DNA of 64,000 nt from Microbacterium murale (GCF_030815955.1 NZ_JAUSXK010000001.1:2852001-2916000); one strand, 5' to 3'; counted from the first letter of the stretch, positions 52,972-63,886 are shown. Notes: generated by a model from the sequence alone, not told the origin. Program-made: numbers and translations.

Positions 52972-54225
52972 ATGAACCGCACGCAGACGCGTACGAAGTG
53001 GCTTGCCGGCATCGCGCTGGTAGGTGCCTCGGCGCTTGTGATCACGGGCTGCAGCACGCCCGCCCCCGAGTCGACTGAGGGCACCGGGGGCTCCGACCGC
53101 CCGGCCGACGTCGACCTGACGCTTCAGCTGGGCTCGCTGCTTCCCTCCACCGGATCACTGTCCTTCCTCGGCGCCCCGATGGAGGCCGGTGTGCAGCTCG
53201 CCGTCTCCGAGATCAACGAGGCAGACGCCGGTATCCAGGTAGAGCTCACGTCCGAAGACGAGGGCGACCTCGACAACAAGGCGTACGAGACCTCGATCAC
53301 GAACCTGCAGAGCGCCGGCGTCACCGCGATGGTGGGAGCGGCATCCTCGAGCGTGACGAAGCTGATCCTCGACGGCAACGCCGGATCAGGCATCCTCACC
53401 GTCTCGCCGTCGAACACATCGGCAGACTTCACGGGAATCAACCCGCTGTACTTCCGCACGGCTCCCAGTGACAACCTGCAGGGCGAGGTCCTCGGCAACG
53501 AGATCGCCGAGGACGGGCACAAGACCCTCGGGATCATCTACCAGAACGACCCGTACGGCACAGGTCTGTTCGAGGCCATCAAGGCCACGTTCGAGGGTAC
53601 CGGTGGCGAGGTCGTCGCCGAGGCGTCGTACAACCAGGGTGACGGACAGTTCAACGCCCAGGTGCAGACGATCGCCGCCGCGAACCCGGATGCTGTCGCC
53701 ATCGTGTCGTACGACCAGTTCGCGACGATCGCACCGCTGCTCGGCAACGCCGGCGTCGACACCGGGGCGCTGTACCTCGTCGACGGAAACCTGAAGGACT
53801 GGCCTGACCTCGGAGTGAGCCTTGAAGGTTCGAAGGGCACTCGTGCCGGCGCTGAGCTGCCGGACGACTTCATCGACCAGCTGAACGAGGTCTGGACCGC
53901 TGAGGGCAACGAGCCGATCGATGCTTTGACCTACTCCGCCGAGGCCTACGACGCCACGATCCTCATCGCCCTCGCGGCGCTGCAGGCCGTGTCCGTCGAG
54001 GGTGAGGACATCGCAGGCTCCATGCAGCAGGTCTCCGGCGGTTCGGGCGAGGGTGAGAAGTGCACCAGCTTCGCCGAGTGCGCCGAGATCATCAACGGTG
54101 GCGGCACCGCCGACTACGACGGCTACTCCGGCGAGGTCACGTTCGATGACGACAACGACCCCGCAGGCGCTGCGATCGGCGTCTACGAGTTCGACGCGGA
54201 GAACGTGCAGACCCGTATCAAGTAA
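52972..54225 (+). CDS. Branched-chain amino-acid-type ABC transporter substrate-binding lipoprotein (LivJ-like)
   Basis: 417 residues. Lipobox VITGCST with the lipid-bearing Cys near residue 27. The mature protein has DLTLQLGSLLPSTGSLSFLG (the type-I ligand-binding core), GAASSSVTKLILDGNAG and GIIYQNDPYGTGLFEAIKATF, all seen in LivJ-like proteins. AAAGGAG lies five bases before ATG 52972. The matching permease and ATPase genes lie beyond the convergent epimerase on the other strand. The ligand may be amino acids, urea or others; it cannot be told. Confidence 0.88.
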   Translation: MNRTQTRTKWLAGIALVGASALVITGCSTPAPESTEGTGGSDRPADVDLTLQLGSLLPSTGSLSFLGAPMEAGVQLAVSEINEADAGIQVELTSEDEGDLDNKAYETSITNLQSAGVTAMVGAASSSVTKLILDGNAGSGILTVSPSNTSADFTGINPLYFRTAPSDNLQGEVLGNEIAEDGHKTLGIIYQNDPYGTGLFEAIKATFEGTGGEVVAEASYNQGDGQFNAQVQTIAAANPDAVAIVSYDQFATIAPLLGNAGVDTGALYLVDGNLKDWPDLGVSLEGSKGTRAGAELPDDFIDQLNEVWTAEGNEPIDALTYSAEAYDATILIALAALQAVSVEGEDIAGSMQQVSGGSGEGEKCTSFAECAEIINGGGTADYDGYSGEVTFDDDNDPAGAAIGVYEFDAENVQTRIK

Positions 54226-54233
54226 CACTGTTC

Positions 54234-54275
54234 AAGAAGGGGGCTCCGGATGCTGGCATCCGGAGCCCCCTTCTT
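54234..54275. terminator. Terminator after the binding-protein gene
   Basis: AAGAAGGGGGCTCCGGATGC (54234-54253) pairs perfectly with 54256-54275 (ending CCCCCTTCTT), two bases between the arms. Also serves the convergent epimerase gene. Loop end again GGATGC/GCATCC. Confidence 0.92.
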
Positions 54276-54293
54276 CGTGCGCGCCGCGCCTGG

Positions 54294-55286
54294 TTATCTG
54301 CCGGCAGCCGTGGCGTACGTGGCGAGACGATCGAACTGGGCGTCGCGGTCGGAGTCGACGATCTGAGCCTCAGGATGGCTGTCGTAGTGGGTGAGAATTC
54401 GACGCGCCCCCTCATCGAACGTGATCGTCGTCGCGAACTCCGGCACCAGGGCCTGCACCTTCGAATTGTCGAACACGATCGAGTGGGCCTTGTCGCCGAG
54501 CAGGGTCGGGCCGATCTCGGGCGCGAGCGCCGCGATCGTGTCGGATGCGACATGCACGAGTTCCGGCGCAGCAACCCCTGCCGCGTCTGCGAGCCACCCG
54601 TAGATCTGGTTCCAGGTCGGCGCATGCGAGCCCGTGATCGTGTACGCCTCGCCGATCGTCTCCGAGCGGCCGACGAGCCCGGTGAAGGCGACGGCGAAGT
54701 CGTCCGAGTGCGTGATGGTCCACAGGCTCGTGCCATCGCCGTGCACGATGACCGGCCGACCGGCGCGCATGCGGGCGATGTCGGTCCAGCCTCCGAGCGT
54801 CGGGATCGACTGCTCGTCATAGGTGTGGGACGGCCGCACCACCGTGATGGGCAGACCACGCTGGCGGTGGGCATCGAACAGCAGATCCTCGCACGCGATC
54901 TTGTCGCGTGAGTACTGCCAGAACGGGTTATCCAGCGGCGTCTGCTCAGTGATCGGCAACTGCGCCGGTGGCTTCTGATACGCGGACGCCGAACTGATGA
55001 AGACGTACTGTCCGGTGCGACCTTCGAAGACACCGAGATTGCGCTCGACGTCGGCGGGGGAGAATGAGAGGAAGTCGGCGACCGCATCGAACTCGCGGCC
55101 GCCGAGTGCTGATCTCAGCGCCGCGGCATCGCGGATGTCGGCGGAGACGACGGTGACCTCGTCCGGGAGCGCACGCCGTGCACTGCCCCGATTGACGACG
55201 GTCACGTCGTGTCCGCGTTCGATCGAGCGACGAACGCACGCCGCGCTGATGGTTCCGGTGCCGCCCAGATACAGGATGCTCGTCAT
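54294..55286 (-). CDS. NAD-dependent epimerase/dehydratase (short-chain dehydrogenase type)
   Basis: 330 residues. ILYLGGTGTISAACVRRSIE is the Rossmann loop, here G-G-T-G-x-I-S. VFISSASAYQKPPAQ and QYSRDKIACED give the catalytic Ser, Tyr and Lys, though the Tyr-x-x-x-Lys is read as Y-S-R-D-K. The C-terminal half has HAPTWNQIYGWLADAAG. The protein resembles NAD-epimerases of uncertain sugar substrates. The leaderless start at ATG 55286 has TAGGCT six bases before it. It does not overlap the livF gene and may not be part of that operon. Confidence 0.8.
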   Translation of the reverse strand: MTSILYLGGTGTISAACVRRSIERGHDVTVVNRGSARRALPDEVTVVSADIRDAAALRSALGGREFDAVADFLSFSPADVERNLGVFEGRTGQYVFISSASAYQKPPAQLPITEQTPLDNPFWQYSRDKIACEDLLFDAHRQRGLPITVVRPSHTYDEQSIPTLGGWTDIARMRAGRPVIVHGDGTSLWTITHSDDFAVAFTGLVGRSETIGEAYTITGSHAPTWNQIYGWLADAAGVAAPELVHVASDTIAALAPEIGPTLLGDKAHSIVFDNSKVQALVPEFATTITFDEGARRILTHYDSHPEAQIVDSDRDAQFDRLATYATAAGR

Positions 55287-55292
55287 GGGACG

Positions 55293-55298
55293 AGCCTA
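55293..55298 (-). promoter_or_regulatory. -10 element of a leaderless gene
   Basis: TAGGCT on the minus strand, six bases before the ATG at 55286; it lies inside the 21-base gap to livF. Confidence 0.55.
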
Positions 55299-55307
55299 CG
55301 GCGTCGG

Positions 55308-56069
55308 CTACGCGGCGTCACCGAGCGTGCCGAGGTACAGACCGATCACCTTCGGATCGTTCAGCAGATCGCGTCCGGTGCCCTCATGCGCGTCACGGCC
55401 CTGGTCGAGCACATAGCCGCGGTCGCAGATCTGCAGGCAGCGGCGGGCGTTCTGCTCGACCATGATCGTCGTGACCCCGGCCTTGTTGATGTCGGAGACG
55501 CGGATGAACGCGTCATCCTGTCGTACGGGGCTCAGCCCCGCAGAGGGCTCATCCAGCAGGAGTACAGACGGGTCCATCATCAGCGCCCGCGACATCGCCA
55601 CCATCTGGCGCTCACCACCGGATAGGGAGCCGGCGCGCTGCTTCAGCCTGGTGCCGAGTTCCGCGAAGATGCTGCTGACGAACTCCAGTCGCTCGGTGTA
55701 GATCTTGGGGTTCTGATAGAGCCCCATCTGCAGGTTCTCCTCGATCGTCAGCGAAGGGAAGACGTTGTTCGTCTGCGGTACGAAAGCCACACCGCGCCTG
55801 ACCAGCCGGTCGGCCTTCAGCCCCAGGATGCTCTCGCCGTTCACAGTGATCTCGCCGCTGCGCACCTGCACCATGCCGAAGATCGCCTTCAGCAGTGTCG
55901 ACTTCCCGGCGCCGTTGGGGCCGATGATGCCGATCAGTTCGCCCTTGCGTGCGATGAGATTCGCGCCGTTGAGGATGTTGACTCCTGGCAGGTAGCCGGC
56001 GTGCACATCCGTCATCTCGACGACGACGTCACGCGAGTCGACGGAGGAAAGGGGGGCGTTGTCCGTCAT
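55308..56069 (-). CDS. livF: Branched-chain amino-acid-type ABC transporter ATPase (LivF-like)
   Basis: 253 residues. Walker A GPNGAGKST, signature SGGERQMVAMSRALM, Walker B VLLLDEPSAGLSP and an H-loop in VEQNAR. Length and SGGERQM fit LivF. ATGA overlap with livG upstream. With LivG it powers LivH-LivM. Confidence 0.92.
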   Translation of the reverse strand: MTDNAPLSSVDSRDVVVEMTDVHAGYLPGVNILNGANLIARKGELIGIIGPNGAGKSTLLKAIFGMVQVRSGEITVNGESILGLKADRLVRRGVAFVPQTNNVFPSLTIEENLQMGLYQNPKIYTERLEFVSSIFAELGTRLKQRAGSLSGGERQMVAMSRALMMDPSVLLLDEPSAGLSPVRQDDAFIRVSDINKAGVTTIMVEQNARRCLQICDRGYVLDQGRDAHEGTGRDLLNDPKVIGLYLGTLGDAA

Positions 56070-57061
56070 GACTTCTCCTCTTGAATGCCGGGGTTCTCGA
56101 TCTCGGCTTCGGCCTCGGCCTCGATCTGCTCACGCAACTCCGCGGCCGCGGCATCCGAGATCACAGGCAGACGTCCTGTCACGGCGCCCAGATCCACGTC
56201 CTGGTGGGCGCCGAGGTACGCGTCGATGACGGCCGGGTCTTCCATGACCGTGCTCGGCGGCCCCTCGGCGACGACGCGGCCCTCGGCCATCACGACCACC
56301 CAGTCGGCGATGTGACGCACCATGTGCATGTCGTGCTCGACGAAGAGCACGGTCATGCCGAGGTCCTTCAGGTCGAGGATGTGATCGAGCAGCGACTGCG
56401 TCAGCGCCGGGTTGACGCCGGCCATCGGCTCGTCGAGCATCACCAGGGTGGGGTCGCTCATCAGCGCGCGCGCCATCTCGAGCAGCTTGCGCTGCCCGCC
56501 GGAGAGTGAGGCCGCGAAGTCCTTCTCCTTGGCGTCGAGCTTGAAGCGCACGAGCAGATCACGCGCCCGTTCTTCGATCTCGGCCTCCTGTGGTCGCCAC
56601 AGGAATGGGAAGAGTCCAGCCCAGAAGCCCTCACCCCGCTGGTTCGGTGCGCCGAGTTTCATGTTCTCGAGCACGGTCAGCAACGACAGCGACTTGGTGA
56701 GCTGGAACGTGCGCACCTGGCCCATGCGAGCGACCTTGAACGACGGCACTCCTGACAGATTCGTGCCGTCGAAAGACCACGTGCCGGCGTTGGGCTTGTC
56801 GAAGCCGCACAGCAGGTTGAACAGGGTCGTCTTTCCTGCGCCGTTCGGCCCGATCAGCGCCGTGATGGCGCCGCGAGGAATCTCGAGGTGTTCGACATCG
56901 ACCGCGGTCAGACCACCGAAATGACGCTTCACGCCGTCTGCGGTGAGGATCGGATCGACCTTCGCGACACCCGGCTCTGCCGGTCCCTTCGCAAGGCCGG
57001 TGGTCTTGGGACGAGTGACGCTGCCCGTCGCCGGAGCGTCGGGGACGTTGTTACTTGACAA
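56066..57061 (-). CDS. livG: Branched-chain amino-acid-type ABC transporter ATPase (LivG-like)
   Basis: 331 residues, longer than the usual 255 because of about 35 extra residues at the start and an acidic tail of about 45 residues (EQIEAEAEAEIENPG). Walker A GPNGAGKTT, signature SLSGGQRKLLEMARALM, Walker B VMLDEPMAGVNP, H-loop VEHDMHMV. The TTG at 57061 overlaps the end of livM by 11 bases; the next possible start lies further in. Confidence 0.9.
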   Translation of the reverse strand: MSSNNVPDAPATGSVTRPKTTGLAKGPAEPGVAKVDPILTADGVKRHFGGLTAVDVEHLEIPRGAITALIGPNGAGKTTLFNLLCGFDKPNAGTWSFDGTNLSGVPSFKVARMGQVRTFQLTKSLSLLTVLENMKLGAPNQRGEGFWAGLFPFLWRPQEAEIEERARDLLVRFKLDAKEKDFAASLSGGQRKLLEMARALMSDPTLVMLDEPMAGVNPALTQSLLDHILDLKDLGMTVLFVEHDMHMVRHIADWVVVMAEGRVVAEGPPSTVMEDPAVIDAYLGAHQDVDLGAVTGRLPVISDAAAAELREQIEAEAEAEIENPGIQEEKS

Positions 57062-58028
57062 AGGTCATCTCCCTCTTGTTTCCGAGGATGCCCTGCGGGC
57101 GGAAGATCACGATGAGCATCAGCACGATGCCGATCACGATGTAGCGCACCACGTCGGCCTGGTTCGTGGTCATCGGCAGAGCGCCGATGCGAGCCATCTC
57201 CGGCAGCAGACCGCCGAGGAAGGCGAACACGACCCAGAACAGCACTGCACCCAGCGTCGGACCGAGGACGGTCGCCGCGCCTCCCAGCAGCAGGATCGTC
57301 CAGAGGAAGAACGTCAGCGAGGTGGAGTAGCTGCCGGGGATCACGGCCGACGGCAGCACGAACACGATGCCGCCGAGCGCTCCGATGACACCACCGACCA
57401 CGAGTGCCTGCATCTTGTAGGCGAAGACGTTCTTGCCGAGCGAGCGCACCGCATCCTCGTCCTCGCGGATGCCCTTGAGCACACGACCCCACGGGCTGCG
57501 CATCAGCGCCCACACCAGCAGCACCGACAGCGCGAGAACGAGAAGACCGAACACGCGCACCCAGAGATCGTTCTCGTTGTACGTCCACGGGCCGAAACCG
57601 TAGATTCCGGGTGGGAAGGGATTCATGTCGCGGAAGCTCTGGTGATATCCGGAGAGACCGCCGGCCGAGTTCGTCCATTCTCGGAACAGCTCGGTGAGGA
57701 AGAGCAGCCGCACCACCTCGGCGGCCGCGATCGTCGCGATCGCGAGGTAATCGGCACGCAGACGCAGCGTCGGGATGCCGAGCACCAGCGCGAACAGTGC
57801 ACCGGCGAGGACGCCTACGAGTACACCAGCCCACCACGGGAACCCGAAACTGAGGATCGAGATGGCGTAGCCGTAGCCGCCGACAGCCATGAACGCGGCC
57901 ATGCCGAAGTTGAGCAGGCCGGCGTAGCCGAAGTGCACAGCGAGTCCGGTCGCCGCGAGCGCGTATGCGATCGTGGTGGGACTCAGCAGGTATGAGGCCG
58001 TGTTGCCGAAGATATTGCCGAAGTCCAT
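57051..58028 (-). CDS. livM: Branched-chain amino-acid-type ABC transporter permease (LivM-like)
   Basis: 325 residues with about eight to nine helices: GYAGLLNFGMAAFMAVGGYG is the LivM signature and GVLKGIREDEDAVRSLGKNV the cytoplasmic coupling loop. It pairs with LivH. The ATG at 58028 follows livH by three bases. Confidence 0.92.
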   Translation of the reverse strand: MDFGNIFGNTASYLLSPTTIAYALAATGLAVHFGYAGLLNFGMAAFMAVGGYGYAISILSFGFPWWAGVLVGVLAGALFALVLGIPTLRLRADYLAIATIAAAEVVRLLFLTELFREWTNSAGGLSGYHQSFRDMNPFPPGIYGFGPWTYNENDLWVRVFGLLVLALSVLLVWALMRSPWGRVLKGIREDEDAVRSLGKNVFAYKMQALVVGGVIGALGGIVFVLPSAVIPGSYSTSLTFFLWTILLLGGAATVLGPTLGAVLFWVVFAFLGGLLPEMARIGALPMTTNQADVVRYIVIGIVLMLIVIFRPQGILGNKREMTFVK

Positions 58029-58031
58029 GCG

Positions 58032-59348
58032 TCAACCCAACCTTTCCCTGCGCCCGAGCAGACCCTGCGGCCTGACGAGCAGGATCACGATCAGTGCGAC
58101 CAGCGCGGTGGCGTACTTGAGATCCGATGGCACGCCCAGCAGCGTCGAGACCTCGACGGCGAGACCGACGATGATCGATCCGATGAGCGCGCCGATCGCG
58201 GAGCCGAGACCGCCCAGCGTGATGGCGCAGAAGATGAGCAGCAGCATCTGCATGCCCATGTCCCATTTCACCCCTGGCCGGAAGTAGGCCCACAGGACGC
58301 CGGAGATCGCGGCGAGCATTCCGGCGAGGACCCAGACGATGCGCACGACCTTGTCGACGTCGATGCCGGATGCCGCTGCCAGCTGCGGATTGTCGGATAT
58401 GGCCCTGGTGGCCTTTCCGACCCTGGTGCGCGTGAGGAAGTACGCCACTCCGAGGATGACGACGATGCTCGTCCCCATGCCGATCAGATCGATGTACGAC
58501 AGCGAGACCGGACCGAACTTGATCGGCGTAGGACTCGCGCCCTGCAACTGGTAGGTGCTGCCGCCGATCATGTACTGCAGGACGTAGCGCAGGGCGAGCG
58601 AGAGCCCGATACTGACGATCATCAGCTGCACGATTCCGAGCCCCCGTCGTCGCAACGGGCGCCAGAGACCGGCATCCAGAGCCAATCCCAGTGCGCCGCC
58701 GCCGATGACCGCCGCGATGATGCCGACCCAGAGCGGCAGATGCCAGAACGATGTGAAGAGCAGGGCGACGACGGCGCCCCAGGTGACCATCTCACCGTGG
58801 GCGAAGTTCGACAGGCGCGTCGTGCCGTAGATGAGCGCCGCGCCCATGGACGCGAGCCCCAGCAGAAGGCCGAAGTTCAGCCCGCCGACGATGCGCGAGA
58901 GCAACTGATCGATGAACGACGTCGTCTCCCGCACGCCTTCGCCGAGGAAGAGGTTCACGATCTTCGTGTTCGTGAGCGCGAACTCCACCTCCTGCGACGC
59001 GGAGTCACCCTCGACGATCACACCTTCGGGGAGCGTCTCCTCGTCGACGGTGAGGGTGTACGCGTCCTTCTCGGGAACGTAGAGTCGCCACTTGCCCTCG
59101 GCATCCGTCTCGGTCTCGGCCTCGAAGCCGTTTCCTTCGATCTGGACTGTGACCTCGGGCACCGGTTCGTCATCGAATGTGATGACTCCGGCGAAGTAGA
59201 AATCGGTGACCTCCTGGCCGTCGTCCGTCTCGTCTGCGAGAGCGGATGCCGGCGGTTGGAGCACCAGGGCTGATAGAGCGATCAGCACGCCGAGGAGTGC
59301 GACCAACCATGGCCGGACGCGACGGACGGCTGTAGACGTGGGTCCCAC
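58032..59348 (-). CDS. livH: LivH-like permease with an N-terminal signal peptide and beta domain
   Basis: 438 residues, about 140 more than usual LivH. Residues 1-37 look like a signal peptide (VRPWLVALLGVLIALSALVL, then ASALA). Residues 38-115 form a beta-sandwich like the carboxypeptidase-regulatory/SpaA group (GVITFDDEPVPEVTVQIEGN, TDAEGKWRLYVPEKDAYTLT). The permease follows: GLLLGLASMGAALIYGTTRL and NFAHGEMVTWGAVVAL are LivH motifs. GTG 59348 has GGAGG four bases upstream and removes 50 residues of non-natural sequence from the longer reading. The beta domain would sit outside, near the binding protein. Confidence 0.88.
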   Translation of the reverse strand: MGPTSTAVRRVRPWLVALLGVLIALSALVLQPPASALADETDDGQEVTDFYFAGVITFDDEPVPEVTVQIEGNGFEAETETDAEGKWRLYVPEKDAYTLTVDEETLPEGVIVEGDSASQEVEFALTNTKIVNLFLGEGVRETTSFIDQLLSRIVGGLNFGLLLGLASMGAALIYGTTRLSNFAHGEMVTWGAVVALLFTSFWHLPLWVGIIAAVIGGGALGLALDAGLWRPLRRRGLGIVQLMIVSIGLSLALRYVLQYMIGGSTYQLQGASPTPIKFGPVSLSYIDLIGMGTSIVVILGVAYFLTRTRVGKATRAISDNPQLAAASGIDVDKVVRIVWVLAGMLAAISGVLWAYFRPGVKWDMGMQMLLLIFCAITLGGLGSAIGALIGSIIVGLAVEVSTLLGVPSDLKYATALVALIVILLVRPQGLLGRRERLG

Positions 59349-61093
<1,745 letters not shown>

Positions 61094-61105
61094 GGGTTTG
61101 TTTGC

Positions 61106-61137
61106 GAAGGGGCGGATGCTGCGGCATCCGCCCCTTC
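61106..61137 (+). terminator. guaB terminator
   Basis: GAAGGGGCGGATGC (61106-61119) pairs perfectly with GCATCCGCCCCTTC (61124-61137), loop of four. GGATGC/GCATCC close the loop. Confidence 0.9.
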
Positions 61138-61157
61138 CGTCTGTCGCTGGCCCGGCG

Positions 61158-61163
61158 TAGCGT
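61158..61163 (+). promoter_or_regulatory. -10 element of a leaderless gene
   Basis: TAGCGT, six bases before the ATG at 61170. Confidence 0.45.
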
Positions 61164-61169
61164 GCTGGC

Positions 61170-61484
61170 ATGTGCCGCAACATCGTCCCCCTGAACAACC
61201 TGAAGCCCGCCGCGACTGACGAGGAATGTCATGATGCGGCGGTGCAGTTCGTGCGCAAGATCTCCGGAACGAACGCGCCCTCGCGCGCCAATCAGGCAGT
61301 CTTCGACCGGGCGGTCGCCGAGATCGAGCGGGCGACCCGCCACCTGCTCGACGACCTCGTCACCTCCGCGCCGCCGAAGAACCGAGAGCAGGAGGCTTCC
61401 AAGCGCCAGGCTCGCTCCGCTGAGCGTTATGAGGCGATCCGGGTCTATCAGGAGCAGAAGCGCGCTGCCCGCGCCACCGCCTAG
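61170..61484 (+). CDS. DUF2277 protein
   Basis: 104 residues. MCRNIVPLNNLKPAATDEEC and FVRKISGTNAPSRANQAVF are the DUF2277 signatures; the Met-Cys-Arg-Asn-Ile start is conserved, which secures the start. The C-terminus is a charged helix ending in Lys/Arg/Ala. A small cytoplasmic protein of unknown role, also known near metal- or nucleotide-related genes. Leaderless. Confidence 0.85.
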   Translation: MCRNIVPLNNLKPAATDEECHDAAVQFVRKISGTNAPSRANQAVFDRAVAEIERATRHLLDDLVTSAPPKNREQEASKRQARSAERYEAIRVYQEQKRAARATA

Positions 61485-61539
61485 ACACGTGATGTGACGG
61501 CGGATGACGGCATCCTTCGTCGCAGACCGCCGGCGCCGT

Positions 61540-61545
61540 TATCGT
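61540..61545 (+). promoter_or_regulatory. -10 element of a leaderless gene
   Basis: TATCGT, six bases before the ATG at 61552. Confidence 0.45.
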
Positions 61546-61551
61546 CGCGTC

Positions 61552-62103
61552 ATGACTCTTCTCCAGGACCAGACCGTACCCGTCGCCGACGTCACCTCGG
61601 CTGAGCGCGCGCAGCGCCTCACCGATGCTGGAACCGCATGGAACGAGCGCGTCGCTGCCGATGCGAAGAATGCCGAGCTCACCTACAAGGTGGTCGGCCG
61701 CGGCATCGGGTCGGTGGCCACCGAGGTGCGCGCCGGGAAGCATCGCTTCCTGGTCGATGAGCCGGGCGCGCTCGCCGGCGACGATTCCGCAGCGAGCCCC
61801 GTCGAATACGCGCTCGGCGCTCTCGTCTCGTGCCAGGTCGTCGTGTTCCGCCTCTACGCCCAGGCGCTCGGCCTCACCATCGACGAGATCGAGATCACCG
61901 CTGAGGGGGATCTCAATGTGCAGAAGCTCTTCGGGATCGACGAGTCCGGTCGCGCCGGCTTCCACGATGTCCGTCTGAGTGTCGACATCTCGGGCCCGAA
62001 CAGCGCCGAGGAGTACGCGAACCTCCGCGCGGTCGTCGACGAGCACTGCCCGGTGCTGGACCTCTTCTCGAACGCCGTGCCGACCTCGAGCGCTCTCGTC
62101 TGA
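61552..62103 (+). CDS. OsmC-family protein
   Basis: 183 residues. The fold has two redox-active cysteines: one in ALGALVSCQVVVF and one in VVDEHCPVLDLF, both at the conserved positions of OsmC/Ohr. OsmC-like proteins reduce organic hydroperoxides with help of a dithiol donor. An extra 35 residues at the start precede the first strand. The leaderless ATG 61552 agrees with TATCGT six bases ahead. Confidence 0.9.
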   Translation: MTLLQDQTVPVADVTSAERAQRLTDAGTAWNERVAADAKNAELTYKVVGRGIGSVATEVRAGKHRFLVDEPGALAGDDSAASPVEYALGALVSCQVVVFRLYAQALGLTIDEIEITAEGDLNVQKLFGIDESGRAGFHDVRLSVDISGPNSAEEYANLRAVVDEHCPVLDLFSNAVPTSSALV

Positions 62104-62169
62104 GGAATCCGTCCCACGGAACTGATAGCCTGATCGGCTCGGCATACGGGCGGAAGGACGGCTTCACCC

Positions 62170-63858
62170 GTGGGCTACATCGACATCTCGGCCATCTCGC
62201 TGACTCTGCCGGACGGCAGACCCCTCCTCGACGAGGTGACGTTCCGGGTCGGATCCGGGTCGACGAGCGCGCTCATCGGTCCGAACGGCGCCGGCAAGAC
62301 GACGCTGCTGCGAATCATCCGCGGCGACCAGGCACCGGATGCCGGTGTCATCACGATCGACGGCGGGCTCGGCGTCATGGACCAGTTCGTCGGACACGGC
62401 GAGGCGGGCCGCACGGTGCAGGAGCTTCTGGTGCGTGTCGCGCCGCGACGTATCCGCACAGCAGCGCTCGCACTCGAAGCCGCCGAGAACGCGCTGATCG
62501 AGCGCGACGAGCACGATACGCAGATGCGCTACGCCACGGCCCTCGCCGAGTACGCGGACGCCGGCGGTTACGAGCACGAGACCGTGTGGGACCAGTGCAC
62601 AGTCGCCGCACTCGGGGTGCCGTACGAACGGGCGCGTTATCGCGAGCTAGTCACGCTGTCCGGTGGCGAGCAGAAGAGACTCGCGTTGGAAGCGCTGCTG
62701 CGCGGTCCCGATGACGTGCTGCTTCTCGACGAGCCGGACAACTACCTCGACGTCCCGGCGAAGCGATGGCTCGAGCAACAACTGCGCGAGACGCCCAAGA
62801 CGGTCCTGCTGGTCTCGCACGACCGCGAGCTGCTCGCCCGCGCTGCGGATCGCATCGTCACGCTCGAGCCGGGAGGAGCGGGCGCTTCTGCCTGGGTGCA
62901 TGGTGGTGGCTTCGGCACGTACCACCAGGCCAGAACCGACCGGATGGACCGACTCGACGAACTGCGACGTCGGTGGGATGAGCAGCACGAGAAGCTGAAG
63001 ACCCTCGTGGCGAACCTCAAGGTGAAGGCCGAGGCGAACGACGGCTTCGCCTCGAGGTATCGCGCAGCCCAGACCCGACTGCGGAAGTTCGAGGAGGCCG
63101 GCCCGCCGGAGGAGCGTCCTCCCGCGCAGGAGTTCGACATGCGGCTGCGCGGTGCGCGAACCGGAAAGCGCGCAGTGGTCGCAGAGCGGCTCGAGCTGAC
63201 CGGTCTGATGCGTGCCTTCGACGCGGAGATCTGGTACGGCGACCGGATCGGAGTGCTCGGCTCGAACGGCTCCGGCAAGTCGCACTTCTTGAGACTGCTC
63301 GCTCGCGGTGGAACGGATCCGGATCCGACGCTCGGGCACGTGACGTCGACCGGCGAGCAGGTGGATGCTGTGGCACACACCGGAGCAGCGACCCTCGGTG
63401 CCCGTGTGGTGCCCGGCCTGTTCGCACAGACCCATGCGCACCCGGAGTTCATCGGACGCACGCTGCTGGAGGTGCTGCACCGCGGCGACGAGCGCAGAGC
63501 GGGGATGCCGCGTGAAGCCGCGAGCTCCGCCCTCGACCGCTACGGGCTCGTGCGACAGGCGCAGCAGACGTTCGATTCGCTCTCGGGAGGCCAGCAGGCG
63601 CGGTTCCAGGTGCTGCTGCTCGAGCTCTCCGGCGCGACGCTGCTGCTTCTCGACGAGCCGACGGACAACCTCGACCTCGAGTCGGCCGAGGCCTTGGAGG
63701 AGGCGCTGACGCAGTTCGAGGGCACGGTGCTCGCCGTCACGCACGACCGCTGGTTCGCGCGATCCTTCGACCGCTTCCTGGTGTTCGGCACCGAGGGCGA
63801 CGTCTACGAGGCCGATGCTCCGGTCTGGGACGAACGACGGGTCGTGCGCACGCGCTGA
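62170..63858 (+). CDS. ABC-F family ATPase
   Basis: 562 residues with two ATPase domains joined by a charged linker (about 240-330). First domain: GPNGAGKTTLLRI, LSGGEQKRLALEALL, VLLLDEPDNYLD. Second domain: GSNGSGKSHFLRL, LSGGQQARFQVLLL, LLLLDEPTDNLDLES. The second Walker A has His where Thr or Ser is usual. ABC-F proteins act on ribosomes (translation factors or antibiotic resistance). It starts at GTG 62170 after GGAAGGA, with TAGCCT (62126-62131) as -10 candidate. The sub-family is not clear to me. Confidence 0.88.
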   Translation: MGYIDISAISLTLPDGRPLLDEVTFRVGSGSTSALIGPNGAGKTTLLRIIRGDQAPDAGVITIDGGLGVMDQFVGHGEAGRTVQELLVRVAPRRIRTAALALEAAENALIERDEHDTQMRYATALAEYADAGGYEHETVWDQCTVAALGVPYERARYRELVTLSGGEQKRLALEALLRGPDDVLLLDEPDNYLDVPAKRWLEQQLRETPKTVLLVSHDRELLARAADRIVTLEPGGAGASAWVHGGGFGTYHQARTDRMDRLDELRRRWDEQHEKLKTLVANLKVKAEANDGFASRYRAAQTRLRKFEEAGPPEERPPAQEFDMRLRGARTGKRAVVAERLELTGLMRAFDAEIWYGDRIGVLGSNGSGKSHFLRLLARGGTDPDPTLGHVTSTGEQVDAVAHTGAATLGARVVPGLFAQTHAHPEFIGRTLLEVLHRGDERRAGMPREAASSALDRYGLVRQAQQTFDSLSGGQQARFQVLLLELSGATLLLLDEPTDNLDLESAEALEEALTQFEGTVLAVTHDRWFARSFDRFLVFGTEGDVYEADAPVWDERRVVRTR

Positions 63859-63886
63859 GCGCTGAGAGTCACCGGGGCCGGTCGGC

